This document shows, piece by piece, positions 1 through 8,196 of a stretch of DNA of 29,927 bases. A program made the position numbers and the translations under genes. The notes under the pieces were generated by a model, which was not told where the DNA came from, made no database searches, and saw only the letters and a program-made list of their open reading frames with translations. Source of the stretch: a virus; IMG/VR virus record IMGVR_UViG_3300020034_000056, positions 1 to 29,927 of that record. One strand, given 5' to 3'. Every line of letters begins with the position of its first letter. The stretch's first letter is position 1.

Positions 1-889
1 CCAGGCCAGCAGAATTGCCCGCGCTGTTGTCCAGGCTGAATTGCAGCGTGCCGGTCTGTCCCACGCGTGACTGTGGGCCAGTGGAGCGGTTGCCCCATTC
101 ACAATCGATCCCAGCATCCGTCCGTACATCGGCGGTGACGTCCGTCCAGGTAATCGCCTGTGCAATCAATGCCAAGGTCGCATCAGACGGATAGTTGTTG
201 CTCCAAACCGTCAGGTACTGCAGCTTGGCATCAAGGAATTCTGACGCCCCCGCATTGGCCCCGATGTAGCCCGCCGTATGGGTCCCCGTGGACACCACCC
301 CAGATGCCGCCGTCGTGGCCAAGGTGGTGACCACGCCGGTCATGGAGATCTGGAGAATCTGTTTGGCCGCGCCAGTGTACCGACAGACGATAAACCTGGG
401 CGTGTCGGTCCAGGCCGTGAAGCTCGGAATGGTGTATTCCAGTTCCGCATAGGAGCCGCCGATGTTCGCGCCGAAGTACAGCTTGGGACCAGTCGCTTTG
501 AACCCAATCACCACACGCCCACCGGTGCCGCCGTTCTCCTGTCGGAAGATCGTCCAATCCACGGCTGGTGTCGACACCGGCAGGATGAAGAACCCGAAGG
601 CAAACGAGCTCGAGGGAATAAACCCCGAGAACCCCGGAATGCTGCACCACGCCCCTGACGCCCCCGCCCGCAGGAACGTCGTGGCGCAGCCATACTCCGG
701 CATCATGCCGATGTCACCCAGACTCGTGTTGTTGTTGGTGCCGTCGAACAACGTCCCCTGGAGAATTTCCTGGGCGATCTCTCCCCACGTATCCGCTAAC
801 GGATAGATGAGCCCCGCGCCGCTGTCATTCAACAGCTGCCGCATGCGGCCACCGAAGCACATCTCCACGACGACGGAGGGATTGGCCAC
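1..889 (-). CDS. LamG-like (concanavalin A-like) phage tail protein, cut by left window edge
   Basis: An open frame of about 296 codons runs from a GTG at 889 off the left edge, so only the N-terminal part is visible. The GTG shares one base with the tape measure stop codon (TAGTG), which makes this start more attractive than the in-frame ATG at 862; it gives an N-terminus VANPSVVVEM, the style of phage minor tail proteins. The middle is beta-rich with Gly, Thr and aromatic residues (about residues 65-240), as in laminin-G/concanavalin-like jelly rolls. It is followed by WTDVTADVRTDAGID and a segment RVGQTGTLQFSLDNS that I recognise from minor tail proteins encoded just after tape measure genes. 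The role is probably a distal tail or tail-tip component that may contact glycans. The fold assignment is by eye; the tail location is supported by gene order. Confidence 0.7.
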   Translation of the reverse strand, partial: MANPSVVVEMCFGGRMRQLLNDSGAGLIYPLADTWGEIAQEILQGTLFDGTNNNTSLGDIGMMPEYGCATTFLRAGASGAWCSIPGFSGFIPSSSFAFGFFILPVSTPAVDWTIFRQENGGTGGRVVIGFKATGPKLYFGANIGGSYAELEYTIPSFTAWTDTPRFIVCRYTGAAKQILQISMTGVVTTLATTAASGVVSTGTHTAGYIGANAGASEFLDAKLQYLTVWSNNYPSDATLALIAQAITWTDVTADVRTDAGIDCEWGNRSTGPQSRVGQTGTLQFSLDNSAGNSAGL

Positions 890-3800
890 TAGGACGCCTT
901 GCCAATCAGCGGGAAGAAGGCCGCCGCCCAGCGCGCATCCGAGCGGCGATTGTCGCGCGCTAATCGATCCAGCCGATCCTCAACGCCAGACAGATCGATG
1001 GTTGCAGCCGCGCTGCCAGATCCCCCAGCATTACCACTGCTCGGAAACTTGATCGTCCTGTTCGCGCCGGAGAACAACACGTCCTCTGGGCCTTTTTCAC
1101 CAGCCAGGAATTTCGTCGGACCAGACACACGATAGAACCCGCCGCGCGCTTGCTGCCCGCCATCGGCCGTACCGTCTCCAGTGCCGCCGCCTCCGCCGCC
1201 TTCTGGAACCGACGGCAGGCCATTGATCGCGCTACCGGCCTCTCCGAGCTTGTCGATGAAGTCGTTCAGCTTGTCGATCAGACGCTGAATCGCGGACTCG
1301 ATGGGCTCGGCGAAATTGATCATGCTGAGGTCTTTCAGCTTGTCGCCGTTGTCGTCGACCAATGCGCCGGAGTCGACGAACTTCTGCAGCATGTCGCGCA
1401 TGCTGGCTGGCACCGCCAGGCCCATATGGATCGCCTGGTCGACAACGCGCTGCACCTCCTTGGACATGCCACCGATGACCGCATTGAGATCACCCCCGTT
1501 GGTGGTCAGAAGGTTGAAATCATCAAGCAGCGTCTGGGCGGCATCTGACAATTTCGCGCCGAGGAACTTGGACCCAAGAGATTCGAGTTTGATGCCGTAC
1601 TTATTGGCCGCCTCCTCCATGGCCTTGAAATCCACGACGTTGGCATCGGTCAAGCCGAGCAACTTGGCCGCGTTCGCCTCGGTGATCGATCCCATCTTGG
1701 CGAGCTCCAACAACGTCGGCGCCATGGCCTCGGGTATCTCGCCAAACGCCGTCACGGCCTGCATCGCCAAATCTACGTAGGCATCAGCGGTCTTGCGCAG
1801 TGCCGCCTCATGACTCAGGCCAGCCGTCTCTAACGCCTTGGTGTCACCAACCAGTTGCTGTAATTCTTTGCCGAACAAGTCAGCCTGCTTGGTGCCTTCA
1901 AAGTCCTTCCACGTGACGTTGTATTTCTCAAACAGATCCTTCTGCGCCTGCAGCTTGGCCGTGATTTTCTCGAGGCCAGCGTTGAACTCATCAAGGTTGT
2001 GCGTGGAAAACAACTTGTCGAGCTCCTCACGCGAAGCCCCCGCATCTGTGGCCATCTTCCGGAACGCGTCCTGCTGCACACCCTTACTGCCATTGACGCC
2101 GGTGATCTGCTTGATCGCCGCATCGCGGCCCTTATTGAGTTGCTGCCCTTTCGAGTCCCCTCGGAAGATGCCGACAATGGCGCCCGCAATGCCGCCCACC
2201 CATCCACCGATGACCGGTACGATCTTGTTGCCGATAGCCTGCCCAGCCGCCGCGCCGCCACCAACGCGACTCAGGCGAGAACCAGAACTTGTGGCGCTGT
2301 CAACGGCTGCAATGCCGCCGATGATCCCGGCGGCTTTGTTCCCGATTCCACCCTCTTGGAATTGATTGCCGGCCTTGTTGGCGAGATCCATGGCGCCCAC
2401 AACGCGCGCCAGATCCTTCACGATCCCACCCCATGTGCCTTGGGAGATCGTGGCAAGCCGAGAGAATGCCTCAGCTAGGCTGTCGATGCCCTTCTCAAAG
2501 GAGGACAGCAACTTGACAGGAGGCGCCGAGATGCCAGTCGGCCCACCCGTGATGCCGGCCATGTTCTTGGCCTGCTGCTCGCTGCTTGGATTCAGCGCCT
2601 TGTTGAAATCATCAGCATCATCAAGCAGCTTCTGAAAGAGATCGTGGGTCTCCTTCATGTCCTTGATGCCAGAGGCCCAGAATTCCTTGTCGTCCAACTC
2701 CTGCTGTTTGTCGACCAGCTTGTCGATGGCGATCTCGACTGAGGCAAAGTCCTCTTGGAAATCCTCCAAGGCCTGATGCTGCTTTTTTAGCGCCGCCTCG
2801 TTGTCCTTGGTGGCCTTCGTGGACTCCTTCGTGCTACTGGTGTAGCGCTTGATGACGAGTTCGGCAATGCCGGTTTCATCGGCCAGTTTCTCCGTGCTGG
2901 TACCGAGTTTGGTCGCCGCGTCAATCTGCGCCTTCTGCTCTTTCGTCAGCTTGGCGACGGCATCGTCGGCTTTCTTCAGCGCCTCGACGTAATCGAGTAC
3001 AGCTTTCTTCGTAGACGCTGGAGGACCAATGAACGCCGGCTCCGCAATCTCCCCGCGGGCTCTCTTGCTGGCACGATCCAAGGCCCCAATCACGCCGCCT
3101 ATCCCAGCGTCCGTGGTTGCCCCTTGGCCCTGAAACATCTTGCCGATCTCTTCGGAGATAATCGCGAAGTTTCCCAGTACTTGACCGGTGCCCTTGGTGA
3201 TCTTGCCTACCATCCGATCCCATGCATCACCAGCCGCTGAGGCCGCACGGATCTGGGCATCGGACATCTTCGGCGCGGCTGCCGCCATGTCCGCATACCC
3301 GGCTGAGACCGTTGCCGCAATGCCCTCAAAGGACTTCCCGAACAACTCGACGCCCAGGCGATTCCGTTCCTGCACGTCCGTCATCTTGCCCAGCGCACCG
3401 ACGATGCTCTCAAACTGCGCTTCTGGTTTGGCGTTTCGCAATTGCGCGAACGAGAGCCCGAGCTCGTCCACAGCTTCCCTGACACTGCCGCTGCCGGTGG
3501 ACATCTTCACGCCCAACTTGAACGCCGCCGACGTCATGCTGTCCAGCGAGTCGCCCGATTGAATTGCGGCGTACTGCATCTGCTGCAAGGCCTGAGTGCC
3601 GATCCCGGTTTTCTGGGACAGGTCGACGATGTGACCGGCATCCTCGAGTGCCGCCTTGCCAAAGCTGATGAGAGCTCCAACGCCTTTCTGAATGAGATTG
3701 GCCGCACCGAACGCCGCCGTCATTTGGCCGAACGTGCTGGTGAGGGCCGCGCTGGCCTTCTGCGTCAGCGTGAGTTGCTGAGGCAATGGCTCGATGGCCT

Positions 3801-4137
3801 TGACCAGCTTCTGCAGCCGCTCAGGGACATCCATCCCCAACGCGCGCATCTTCTCCGCGGCTTCCTTGGCCAGATTACCTGCCCGCTGCATCTCTGAGCC
3901 AGTCAGCGCAAACGCCTTCCCGCTGTCTGCAGCGTCCTGCTCGAGTTTCTCGATGGCCGCCGATGCCAACAGCGCCTGCTGGATAATCTTCTGGCCTGAG
4001 AAGCTGTTGCCCATGCCGGTCAATTGCTTCTCGACCTTCGAGGTCTGCGTCTCGAACGAGCGAAACTTCACCACGGCGCCATCAATGGCGGAATTGAGCT
4101 TGGTGAAATCGGCGGCGAACGAAACGCTTACGCTCAC
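889..4137 (-). CDS. Tape measure protein
   Basis: At 1082 residues this is the longest gene here and lies directly after the frameshifted tail chaperone, the standard place for the tape measure that sets tail length. The sequence is largely helical, with many Ala/Lys/Glu/Gln-rich segments. A Gly/Ala-rich hydrophobic stretch (VPVIGGWVGGIAGAIVGIF, about residues 637-657) could be the membrane-active part used during DNA ejection. The C-terminus has a poly-Gly linker and a GPTKFLAGEKGPEDVLF-type motif common at the end of tape measures. The start is GTG at 4137, overlapping the frameshift-product stop by four bases (GTGA). By the rule of roughly 0.15 nm per residue the tail would be near 160 nm, which argues for a siphovirus-like particle. 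Confidence 0.95.
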   Translation of the reverse strand: MSVSVSFAADFTKLNSAIDGAVVKFRSFETQTSKVEKQLTGMGNSFSGQKIIQQALLASAAIEKLEQDAADSGKAFALTGSEMQRAGNLAKEAAEKMRALGMDVPERLQKLVKAIEPLPQQLTLTQKASAALTSTFGQMTAAFGAANLIQKGVGALISFGKAALEDAGHIVDLSQKTGIGTQALQQMQYAAIQSGDSLDSMTSAAFKLGVKMSTGSGSVREAVDELGLSFAQLRNAKPEAQFESIVGALGKMTDVQERNRLGVELFGKSFEGIAATVSAGYADMAAAAPKMSDAQIRAASAAGDAWDRMVGKITKGTGQVLGNFAIISEEIGKMFQGQGATTDAGIGGVIGALDRASKRARGEIAEPAFIGPPASTKKAVLDYVEALKKADDAVAKLTKEQKAQIDAATKLGTSTEKLADETGIAELVIKRYTSSTKESTKATKDNEAALKKQHQALEDFQEDFASVEIAIDKLVDKQQELDDKEFWASGIKDMKETHDLFQKLLDDADDFNKALNPSSEQQAKNMAGITGGPTGISAPPVKLLSSFEKGIDSLAEAFSRLATISQGTWGGIVKDLARVVGAMDLANKAGNQFQEGGIGNKAAGIIGGIAAVDSATSSGSRLSRVGGGAAAGQAIGNKIVPVIGGWVGGIAGAIVGIFRGDSKGQQLNKGRDAAIKQITGVNGSKGVQQDAFRKMATDAGASREELDKLFSTHNLDEFNAGLEKITAKLQAQKDLFEKYNVTWKDFEGTKQADLFGKELQQLVGDTKALETAGLSHEAALRKTADAYVDLAMQAVTAFGEIPEAMAPTLLELAKMGSITEANAAKLLGLTDANVVDFKAMEEAANKYGIKLESLGSKFLGAKLSDAAQTLLDDFNLLTTNGGDLNAVIGGMSKEVQRVVDQAIHMGLAVPASMRDMLQKFVDSGALVDDNGDKLKDLSMINFAEPIESAIQRLIDKLNDFIDKLGEAGSAINGLPSVPEGGGGGGTGDGTADGGQQARGGFYRVSGPTKFLAGEKGPEDVLFSGANRTIKFPSSGNAGGSGSAAATIDLSGVEDRLDRLARDNRRSDARWAAAFFPLIGKAS

Positions 4138-4654
4138 AACATCTGCCTCGGCATCAACGGAGAGTCCTTGTTCCCGAGCTCCTCAACCAACACCTCGTAG
4201 TAATCCACTGGCAGCGCCAGCAATTGATCGAGGCTCCAGTGCATCAATTGGCAGACGACGAGATCGCTAACAGCTCGATCTCGCCATGGCCCTTTTTTGC
4301 CTCGTCAGCCTCCGCTGCCGCCTTGGCCTTATGCGCGTCGATGGCCTCGTCGATCTCCTTGTAGGTTGCCGGGTCAATCGACTTCAGGGCGTCAAACGAG
4401 TACGCGACCGGCTTGTCTTTCGCGTCCGTGAATCCTGGGCCGCCCCAATCCACGATGTACGCCGCCACTTCGCCCATGCCCAACACGTCCATGTTCGGTG
4501 TCCGCGATCCGTCTTGATTGGTCCGGCCAATAACCGTGGCGATGGCCGCGCGCTCTTCCCCAACCGTCAGCGTCTTCTTGACTTCGAGCCAGTCACCATC
4601 AGACAGGGTCAGCCGGACGATGTCCGGCACCACAAACCGTTTCCGCTTCGCCAT
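4134..4654 (-). CDS. Tail assembly chaperone, long form made by -1 ribosomal frameshift (G-T type)
   Basis: The short-form frame carries A AAA AAG at codons 120-121. Slipping back one base there opens a frame of 52 further codons (GPWRDRAVSDLVVCQLMHWS, ending SPLMPRQML), giving a 173-residue product that stops four bases inside the tape measure start. The extension contains MHWSLDQLLALP followed by DYYEVLVEEL, typical of the T-domain of phage G-T chaperones, which bind the tape measure while the G part recruits tail tube subunits. Position between tail tube and tape measure is the canonical one. An alternative is independent reinitiation at the ATG at 4244 (TGATG overlap), giving a 36-residue peptide. 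The slippery site and open extension are seen directly; use of the site is inferred. Confidence 0.85.
4244..4654 (-). CDS. Tail assembly chaperone, short form (G-like)
   Basis: This 136-residue protein begins MAKRKRFVVPDIVRLTLSDG, with a beta-rich N-terminal part, and ends in a charged Ala/Glu/Lys-rich helix (about residues 100-125). The layout fits phage tail chaperones that coat the tape measure protein and guide tail tube polymerisation; they are not part of the mature virion. It lies downstream of the tail tube gene and immediately before the tape measure. The frame contains the frameshift heptamer near its end, so this product would be the abundant in-frame version and the 173-residue protein the minor one. 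The ATG start at 4654 lies seven bases after the stop of the preceding gene. Confidence 0.85.
   Translation of the reverse strand: MAKRKRFVVPDIVRLTLSDGDWLEVKKTLTVGEERAAIATVIGRTNQDGSRTPNMDVLGMGEVAAYIVDWGGPGFTDAKDKPVAYSFDALKSIDPATYKEIDEAIDAHKAKAAAEADEAKKGHGEIELLAISSSAN
4292..4298 (-). promoter_or_regulatory. -1 programmed frameshift slippery heptamer A AAA AAG
   Basis: On the minus strand the bases read gcA AAA AAG ggc with codon boundaries exactly as the X XXY YYZ rule requires (zero-frame Lys120-Lys121). This is the same heptamer as in bacterial dnaX and many insertion sequences. The -1 frame stays open for 52 codons beyond it and encodes a recognisable chaperone T-domain, which is the strongest support. 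I did not identify a definite downstream pseudoknot. Confidence 0.85.
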
Positions 4655-4661
4655 GTCCCGA

Positions 4662-4922
4662 TCACTCCATCGGCCCCACCGTCATCGTGACGGTCAGGCC
4701 GTCTCGCAGCAGATCACGAACCGGCCATCTCCACTGAGATGCGCCTGCGGGCACCACAACAACTAAGGGCTCCTGAGAGAGCCCAAATTCGTCGCAGTTC
4801 GTCATCTGGGCGGTAAACGTGCCCCCCTGGTCGGTTCTGGTGCAGGTCCACTTGACCAGCGATGCCACCGCCCGATACCCCCATCGAACCGTGGCCGCCT
4901 GGCCGGACAAGGACTTCACCAT
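4662..4922 (-). CDS. Small conserved phage tail-module protein, function unknown
   Basis: An 86-residue protein sits between the tail tube and tail chaperone genes. It is beta-rich, with alternating hydrophobic strands such as EPLVVVVPAGASQWRWPV, and ends in TVTMTVGPME. The RWPV...L...G..LT...GP-E pattern resembles a small conserved family I have seen in the same position of other siphovirus genomes, without an assigned role. No signal peptide, membrane segment or metal site is visible. The position suggests a tail assembly or tail tube accessory role; this is inference. The ATG start at 4922 lies 19 bases after the tail tube stop codon, so the gene belongs to the same transcription unit. Confidence 0.7.
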   Translation of the reverse strand: MVKSLSGQAATVRWGYRAVASLVKWTCTRTDQGGTFTAQMTNCDEFGLSQEPLVVVVPAGASQWRWPVRDLLRDGLTVTMTVGPME

Positions 4923-4941
4923 GCCGCCGGACTCCTACGCA

Positions 4942-5343
4942 CTAGATACCGACGCTGCCCCACGAACCCGCCGCCACAAACGAGCCGGAAATCGTGATCG
5001 CGCCGCTGACATTGACGTCCATCGACGTGTCGAGCCAGGCCACTCCGTAGTGATAGCTGGTGAGCTTGGCCGATGACGGGTACAGATAGAACTTGGCTCC
5101 GTCAGAGCTGGCCGCGCCAGTGAACGGCTTGGTTTCCGTGTCATCCCAGAACCCGGCAAACGTGCCCTGTAGATCTGGCAGGCCCTGCACGTACACCTTG
5201 TTCGCATCACCAAACGAGGTGACATCGATCTTGTCGGTGGCCTTGTTGAGCGTCCACGCGTTCAGGGCAATAACCGACGTCGCCGCGCCGGCCGCGGTGG
5301 TGGACATGTAGACGAGAGCATTTCTGCCTGGGTATCGGGCCAT
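4942..5343 (-). CDS. Major tail tube protein
   Basis: A 133-residue, Ser/Thr/Gly-rich, beta-structured protein. The segment ATDKIDVTSFGDANKVYVQG is the hallmark of phage tail tube subunits (about residues 35-54), followed by a DLQGTFAGFWDD strand and a C-terminal NVSGAITISGSFVAAG hairpin. It would polymerise into hexameric rings to form the tail lumen. The order tube, small protein, chaperone, tape measure is the expected one. The start ATG at 5343 has a purine-rich AGGA about ten bases upstream. The gene is separated from the upstream glycosyltransferase by 30 bases, one of the few gaps in this strongly overlapping operon, so it may have its own ribosome entry for high expression. Confidence 0.9.
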   Translation of the reverse strand: MARYPGRNALVYMSTTAAGAATSVIALNAWTLNKATDKIDVTSFGDANKVYVQGLPDLQGTFAGFWDDTETKPFTGAASSDGAKFYLYPSSAKLTSYHYGVAWLDTSMDVNVSGAITISGSFVAAGSWGSVGI

Positions 5344-5373
5344 GGTAACAACGTCCTAATCTATGTGTGACCG

Positions 5374-6456
5374 CTAAGCAGCGGCTGGCGTCTGTGCAAG
5401 ACGCGCAAGATCACCGAGCACCGTGGCAGCCCTACGCTCCCATGACGCCACAGCCACACAGGCTGGAAGTTGTGCGGCCACACGCATGCGCCCGGCGTCA
5501 TCCGCCAGCCACAGACGTATCAAGGCCGCTGCCTCGGTTGGCGTGCGGAAGGTCGGCACCAGTTCGCCAAACACCTCCGGCACTTCCTTCCGGTAATCAC
5601 TCAGATGAAACGCTCCGACCGCCGCGAGTTCATACGCGCGCGGACTCAACGACTCCCCGTACACCGCCGTGCGCCGGCCCTCTCGGCTCCGCGAATACCC
5701 GCGATACAGATTCAGCCCGATCTTGGCGTTGCGATACAGTTCCGCCGCGTACTCGTTGCCAATCTGCGCCCCACGCACACAGCCGGTGAGTTGCTTCTTG
5801 AGCCCCAGACCCTTCCATGTGCCATACAGGCCTACATCGATCCCGGTCCAATCAATGCTATTGAACCAGTCGATGCGTTCGGCAAACCCTGACCCCACAA
5901 ACACCACGTCATGGGCCGGCACGGTGTCAGGCACTGGCCCAGCAATCGCATGACGCTCCGGATGCCAACCGTGCGGGAGATACCCGCTATTCGGATTCAC
6001 CGCTTTGAACGCTGGCACGGACGCCCGCTCGTTCGTCCAGCAACCATCCACCATCGCGGCAATCTTCAACTCGGCCTCAAGGTCGTACGGACTCTCCGTG
6101 AAGAGCACTACCACCTTCAGCCCCGCCTGTTTCATCATCGCGATGACGGCGGGATGCATGAACATGGCGCTCACCACGAACACCACATGCACCTTGTGAC
6201 GCAGCGCCATTTCCAGCGCGCCCACGCTGGCCTGATACAGCACGTCGCCGTGTGACGGCTTCTCGAGGTCTGGCCGGCTCTTCTTTTGCTGACGCCAGCG
6301 CGCATACAGATGCTTGCTCTCAAGAGCAATCCGCTCATCCAGTCGGAAGTGCACCAGATCGACCTTGTGGTACTTCAGGCCGTAACTCAGGCCCGCCCAC
6401 ACATCCGCAGTCGACCAAGATGCGCCTGGGTGCGCGAGTAAAATACGGAGGTTCAT
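5374..6456 (-). CDS. GT-B glycosyltransferase, CgeB / Glycos_transf_1_2-like
   Basis: A 360-residue protein with a GT-B layout. The N-terminal half contains RILLAHPGASWSTADVW, HVVFVVSAMFMHPAVIA and KVVVLFTESPYDLEAE, a Rossmann-type strand series. The C-terminal half has a NSGYLPHGWHPERH linker, DVVFVGSGFAERIDW, and a donor-binding region YGESLSPRAYELAAVGAFHL then DYRKEVPEVFG, typical of the CgeB/Glyco_trans_1_2 family. It probably transfers an activated sugar, but acceptor and donor cannot be read. The start overlaps the preceding tiny zinc-ribbon gene (ATGA), making it the last gene of an insertion (GT2, radical SAM, zinc ribbon, this gene) in the tail module just before the tail tube. A role in glycosylating virion or host-surface material is inference. 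Confidence 0.85.
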   Translation of the reverse strand: MNLRILLAHPGASWSTADVWAGLSYGLKYHKVDLVHFRLDERIALESKHLYARWRQQKKSRPDLEKPSHGDVLYQASVGALEMALRHKVHVVFVVSAMFMHPAVIAMMKQAGLKVVVLFTESPYDLEAELKIAAMVDGCWTNERASVPAFKAVNPNSGYLPHGWHPERHAIAGPVPDTVPAHDVVFVGSGFAERIDWFNSIDWTGIDVGLYGTWKGLGLKKQLTGCVRGAQIGNEYAAELYRNAKIGLNLYRGYSRSREGRRTAVYGESLSPRAYELAAVGAFHLSDYRKEVPEVFGELVPTFRTPTEAAALIRLWLADDAGRMRVAAQLPACVAVASWERRAATVLGDLARLAQTPAAA

Positions 6457-6578
6457 TGCGGCCTATCCGGCTGCGTCCACTTCATCGGCCAGCTTGCCGG
6501 CGGCGAACAGAACACACAGCGGCCTTCGCCATCGGTATGCTCCGCGCGCACGAGACGACGACATTTGGTGCACGTCAT
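6453..6578 (-). CDS. Tiny zinc-ribbon protein (41 residues)
   Basis: The start ATG at 6578 overlaps the radical SAM stop (ATGA), and its own stop overlaps the glycosyltransferase start (ATGA), so it is locked between two enzymes. The peptide begins MTCTKCRRLVRAE and continues GEGRCVFCSPPASWP, giving a C-x2-C...C-x2-C pattern (residues 3, 6 and about 21, 24) that should bind one zinc ion. A longer in-frame version reaching 6773 lies inside the radical SAM gene in another frame and is rejected. The function is unknown; it could be a folding partner or adaptor for one of its neighbours. Confidence 0.7.
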   Translation of the reverse strand: MTCTKCRRLVRAEHTDGEGRCVFCSPPASWPMKWTQPDRPQ

Positions 6579-7648
6579 ACAAACGCCGCGTGCGCCACCG
6601 GCTGCGCAAGTTGGGCCAAAATCTCGTTCGACAGGTGCATGCGACACATCACCCGGCAGTCCGCGAAATCCGTCCACTGCCCTGGATGCTTCGCCCACAC
6701 CTGGGAGAAACTCTCCTTGGACAGATCGCCAATCTCTGAGCCTCTGACCCCTCGGCGCTGCTGGCAGACCCACACACGCCCGTCAGGCGTCACCGTGGTA
6801 GACAGCCTGATGCCTCGACATGCGTCGTACCCATGGCCAGACCAATCGCGGTACTTGATGAACCGTTCCACGTCGAGTTCCACATCGGTGTCATGGGACA
6901 CCGAGGCCAGCATCGGCAGGGCGGCCGTAATCCAGCCACGGTAATCCGTGGTCTTCGATGGCCGATCAGGGCTCGTATGAATGGCCGGCCGAAACGTGGC
7001 ATAGGTCGCACCAAGCGAACGCGCCAGCGTCAACATCTCCCGCGTGCGCTTCCAGTTGTCCTTGTGCAGCAGGAACGACACGCCCACCGCCGCATGCTTG
7101 GCCGCCACGAGATACCGGATGCCGTCACAGGCCTTCCGGAACCGTTCCGCCAGCACACCCTTCTCGGCCGCGTAGGTCTCCGCGTCAGGACAATCGAGGC
7201 TCACAACTACCCACGTCGCCAGAGACCCCAGCACCAAGGCACTCGGCTCATCCAGCAGTCCACCAAGGGTGTACATCCCCTGCTGCAGCGCCATGCTGTC
7301 GGCGTACCGCACCATGTCCAGCCACTGCGGATGCGTCGTCGGTTCTCCACCGCCGCTCCACACGATCGACTGCACGCCCGCGCTGGACATCTCACGCAAC
7401 GCACGCGTGACCACGGATGGATCGGCCAGATCGCCTCCGGAGTCGTAGGCCATCGGCAACTTCCGGTCCTTCACCATCCATGGCCCGCGCGTATGCGTGT
7501 GGGCGAAATGGCAATCCTGGCAGCCAAGGACGCAGCGGTTCGACAGATCCCATTCCACCGTCACTGGCGCTGGCTTGTGGCCGCGATTCCAGTCCACCAG
7601 GCGATCCATGTGGGCCAATGTTTTGGCCTGCGGGTTAATGAAGTTCAC
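6575..7648 (-). CDS. Radical SAM enzyme with SPASM-like C-terminus
   Basis: A 357-residue protein. The radical SAM cluster motif C-x3-C-x2-C is at residues 39, 43 and 46 (SNRCVLGCQDCHFAH), preceded by a strand VTVEWDLSNRC as usual. A GGGEP-type SAM-binding motif (WSGGGEPTTHP) follows. The C-terminal region has more cysteines (DACRGIRLS, VWVCQQ, DCRVMCRMH), as in SPASM domains that hold auxiliary iron-sulfur clusters. Such enzymes modify peptides, sugars or cofactors by radical chemistry. I chose GTG at 7648 because it overlaps the GT2 stop (GTGA), whereas the longer frame would overlap that gene by 61 bases. Neighbours are two glycosyltransferases, so the substrate may be a glycan, nucleotide sugar or virion protein; this is not readable. 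Confidence 0.9.
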   Translation of the reverse strand: MNFINPQAKTLAHMDRLVDWNRGHKPAPVTVEWDLSNRCVLGCQDCHFAHTHTRGPWMVKDRKLPMAYDSGGDLADPSVVTRALREMSSAGVQSIVWSGGGEPTTHPQWLDMVRYADSMALQQGMYTLGGLLDEPSALVLGSLATWVVVSLDCPDAETYAAEKGVLAERFRKACDGIRYLVAAKHAAVGVSFLLHKDNWKRTREMLTLARSLGATYATFRPAIHTSPDRPSKTTDYRGWITAALPMLASVSHDTDVELDVERFIKYRDWSGHGYDACRGIRLSTTVTPDGRVWVCQQRRGVRGSEIGDLSKESFSQVWAKHPGQWTDFADCRVMCRMHLSNEILAQLAQPVAHAAFV

Positions 7649-8196
7649 GCCGCCGCCTCGGCCCGCCCGTGGCTCACCGCCCCACACAGGAACAGCACAT
7701 CGCACACCGCCGCCTGATGACCAGCGTTGAACAACGCCTGCGCGTGGTCGAAGTCGCCCTCGTAGCGCGTGCCGTAATCCTTCGCGTGGACCTTCCAGAC
7801 GTCCGCGCGCGTGATGATGCAGCCCAAGTCAATGGCGCCTAGCCGCGGCGGCCACGGATCCCCAACCGGCAACATGCCGTGATGCCCTTTGATCACGTTG
7901 ACGATCACGACAGCCGGAGACCCATTCACATCGGCAAACGCCTTGACCTGCTCCACGACGGTCGGATCGGCCAGCACATCATCGTCAGCGAGGAAGTGCA
8001 CATACCGCCCATGAACGGCATCCGCGTAGTCATGAACCTTGGCGTACATGCCGCCAATGCCAAGCCCGACGTGATCGGGAATGACGATGTGCTCGATCTC
8101 TGACGCGATGGTCTGCCGACCCACGCTCTCGAGACAGGCCGCCAAGCCCTTCGGTCTGCGGAAAGTGGGCGTGTACAGCGTGATAAATGGCTTCAC
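7645..8196 (-). CDS. GT2-like (GT-A fold) glycosyltransferase
   Basis: A 183-residue protein beginning MKPFITLYTPTFRRPKGLAA, the classical N-terminal strand of family 2 glycosyltransferases with the nucleotide-binding T-x-x-R pattern. A DDD motif at residues 71-73 (VHFLADDDVL) matches the metal-binding DXD. The protein is shorter than typical GT2 enzymes (about 230-300 residues) but covers the nucleotide-binding core, and has an acceptor-side segment KDYGTRYEGDFDHAQALF. The GTG start at 8196 overlaps the preceding small gene (GTGA); a longer frame to 8271 lies inside that gene and was not used. It is first of the three enzymes in the tail-module modification cassette. Confidence 0.85.
   Translation of the reverse strand: MKPFITLYTPTFRRPKGLAACLESVGRQTIASEIEHIVIPDHVGLGIGGMYAKVHDYADAVHGRYVHFLADDDVLADPTVVEQVKAFADVNGSPAVVIVNVIKGHHGMLPVGDPWPPRLGAIDLGCIITRADVWKVHAKDYGTRYEGDFDHAQALFNAGHQAAVCDVLFLCGAVSHGRAEAAA

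Noticed and set aside
1830-2264. 144-residue minus-strand frame within the tape measure gene, and similar long plus-strand frames opposite the structural genes
   Set aside because: Shadow frames of GC-rich coding DNA; composition is Arg/Ser/Pro-rich and no ribosome binding site or homology signal is apparent.
6579-6773. Longer version of the tiny zinc-ribbon gene starting at 6773
   Set aside because: It would overlap the radical SAM gene by 199 bases; the ATG at 6578 forms a standard ATGA junction.
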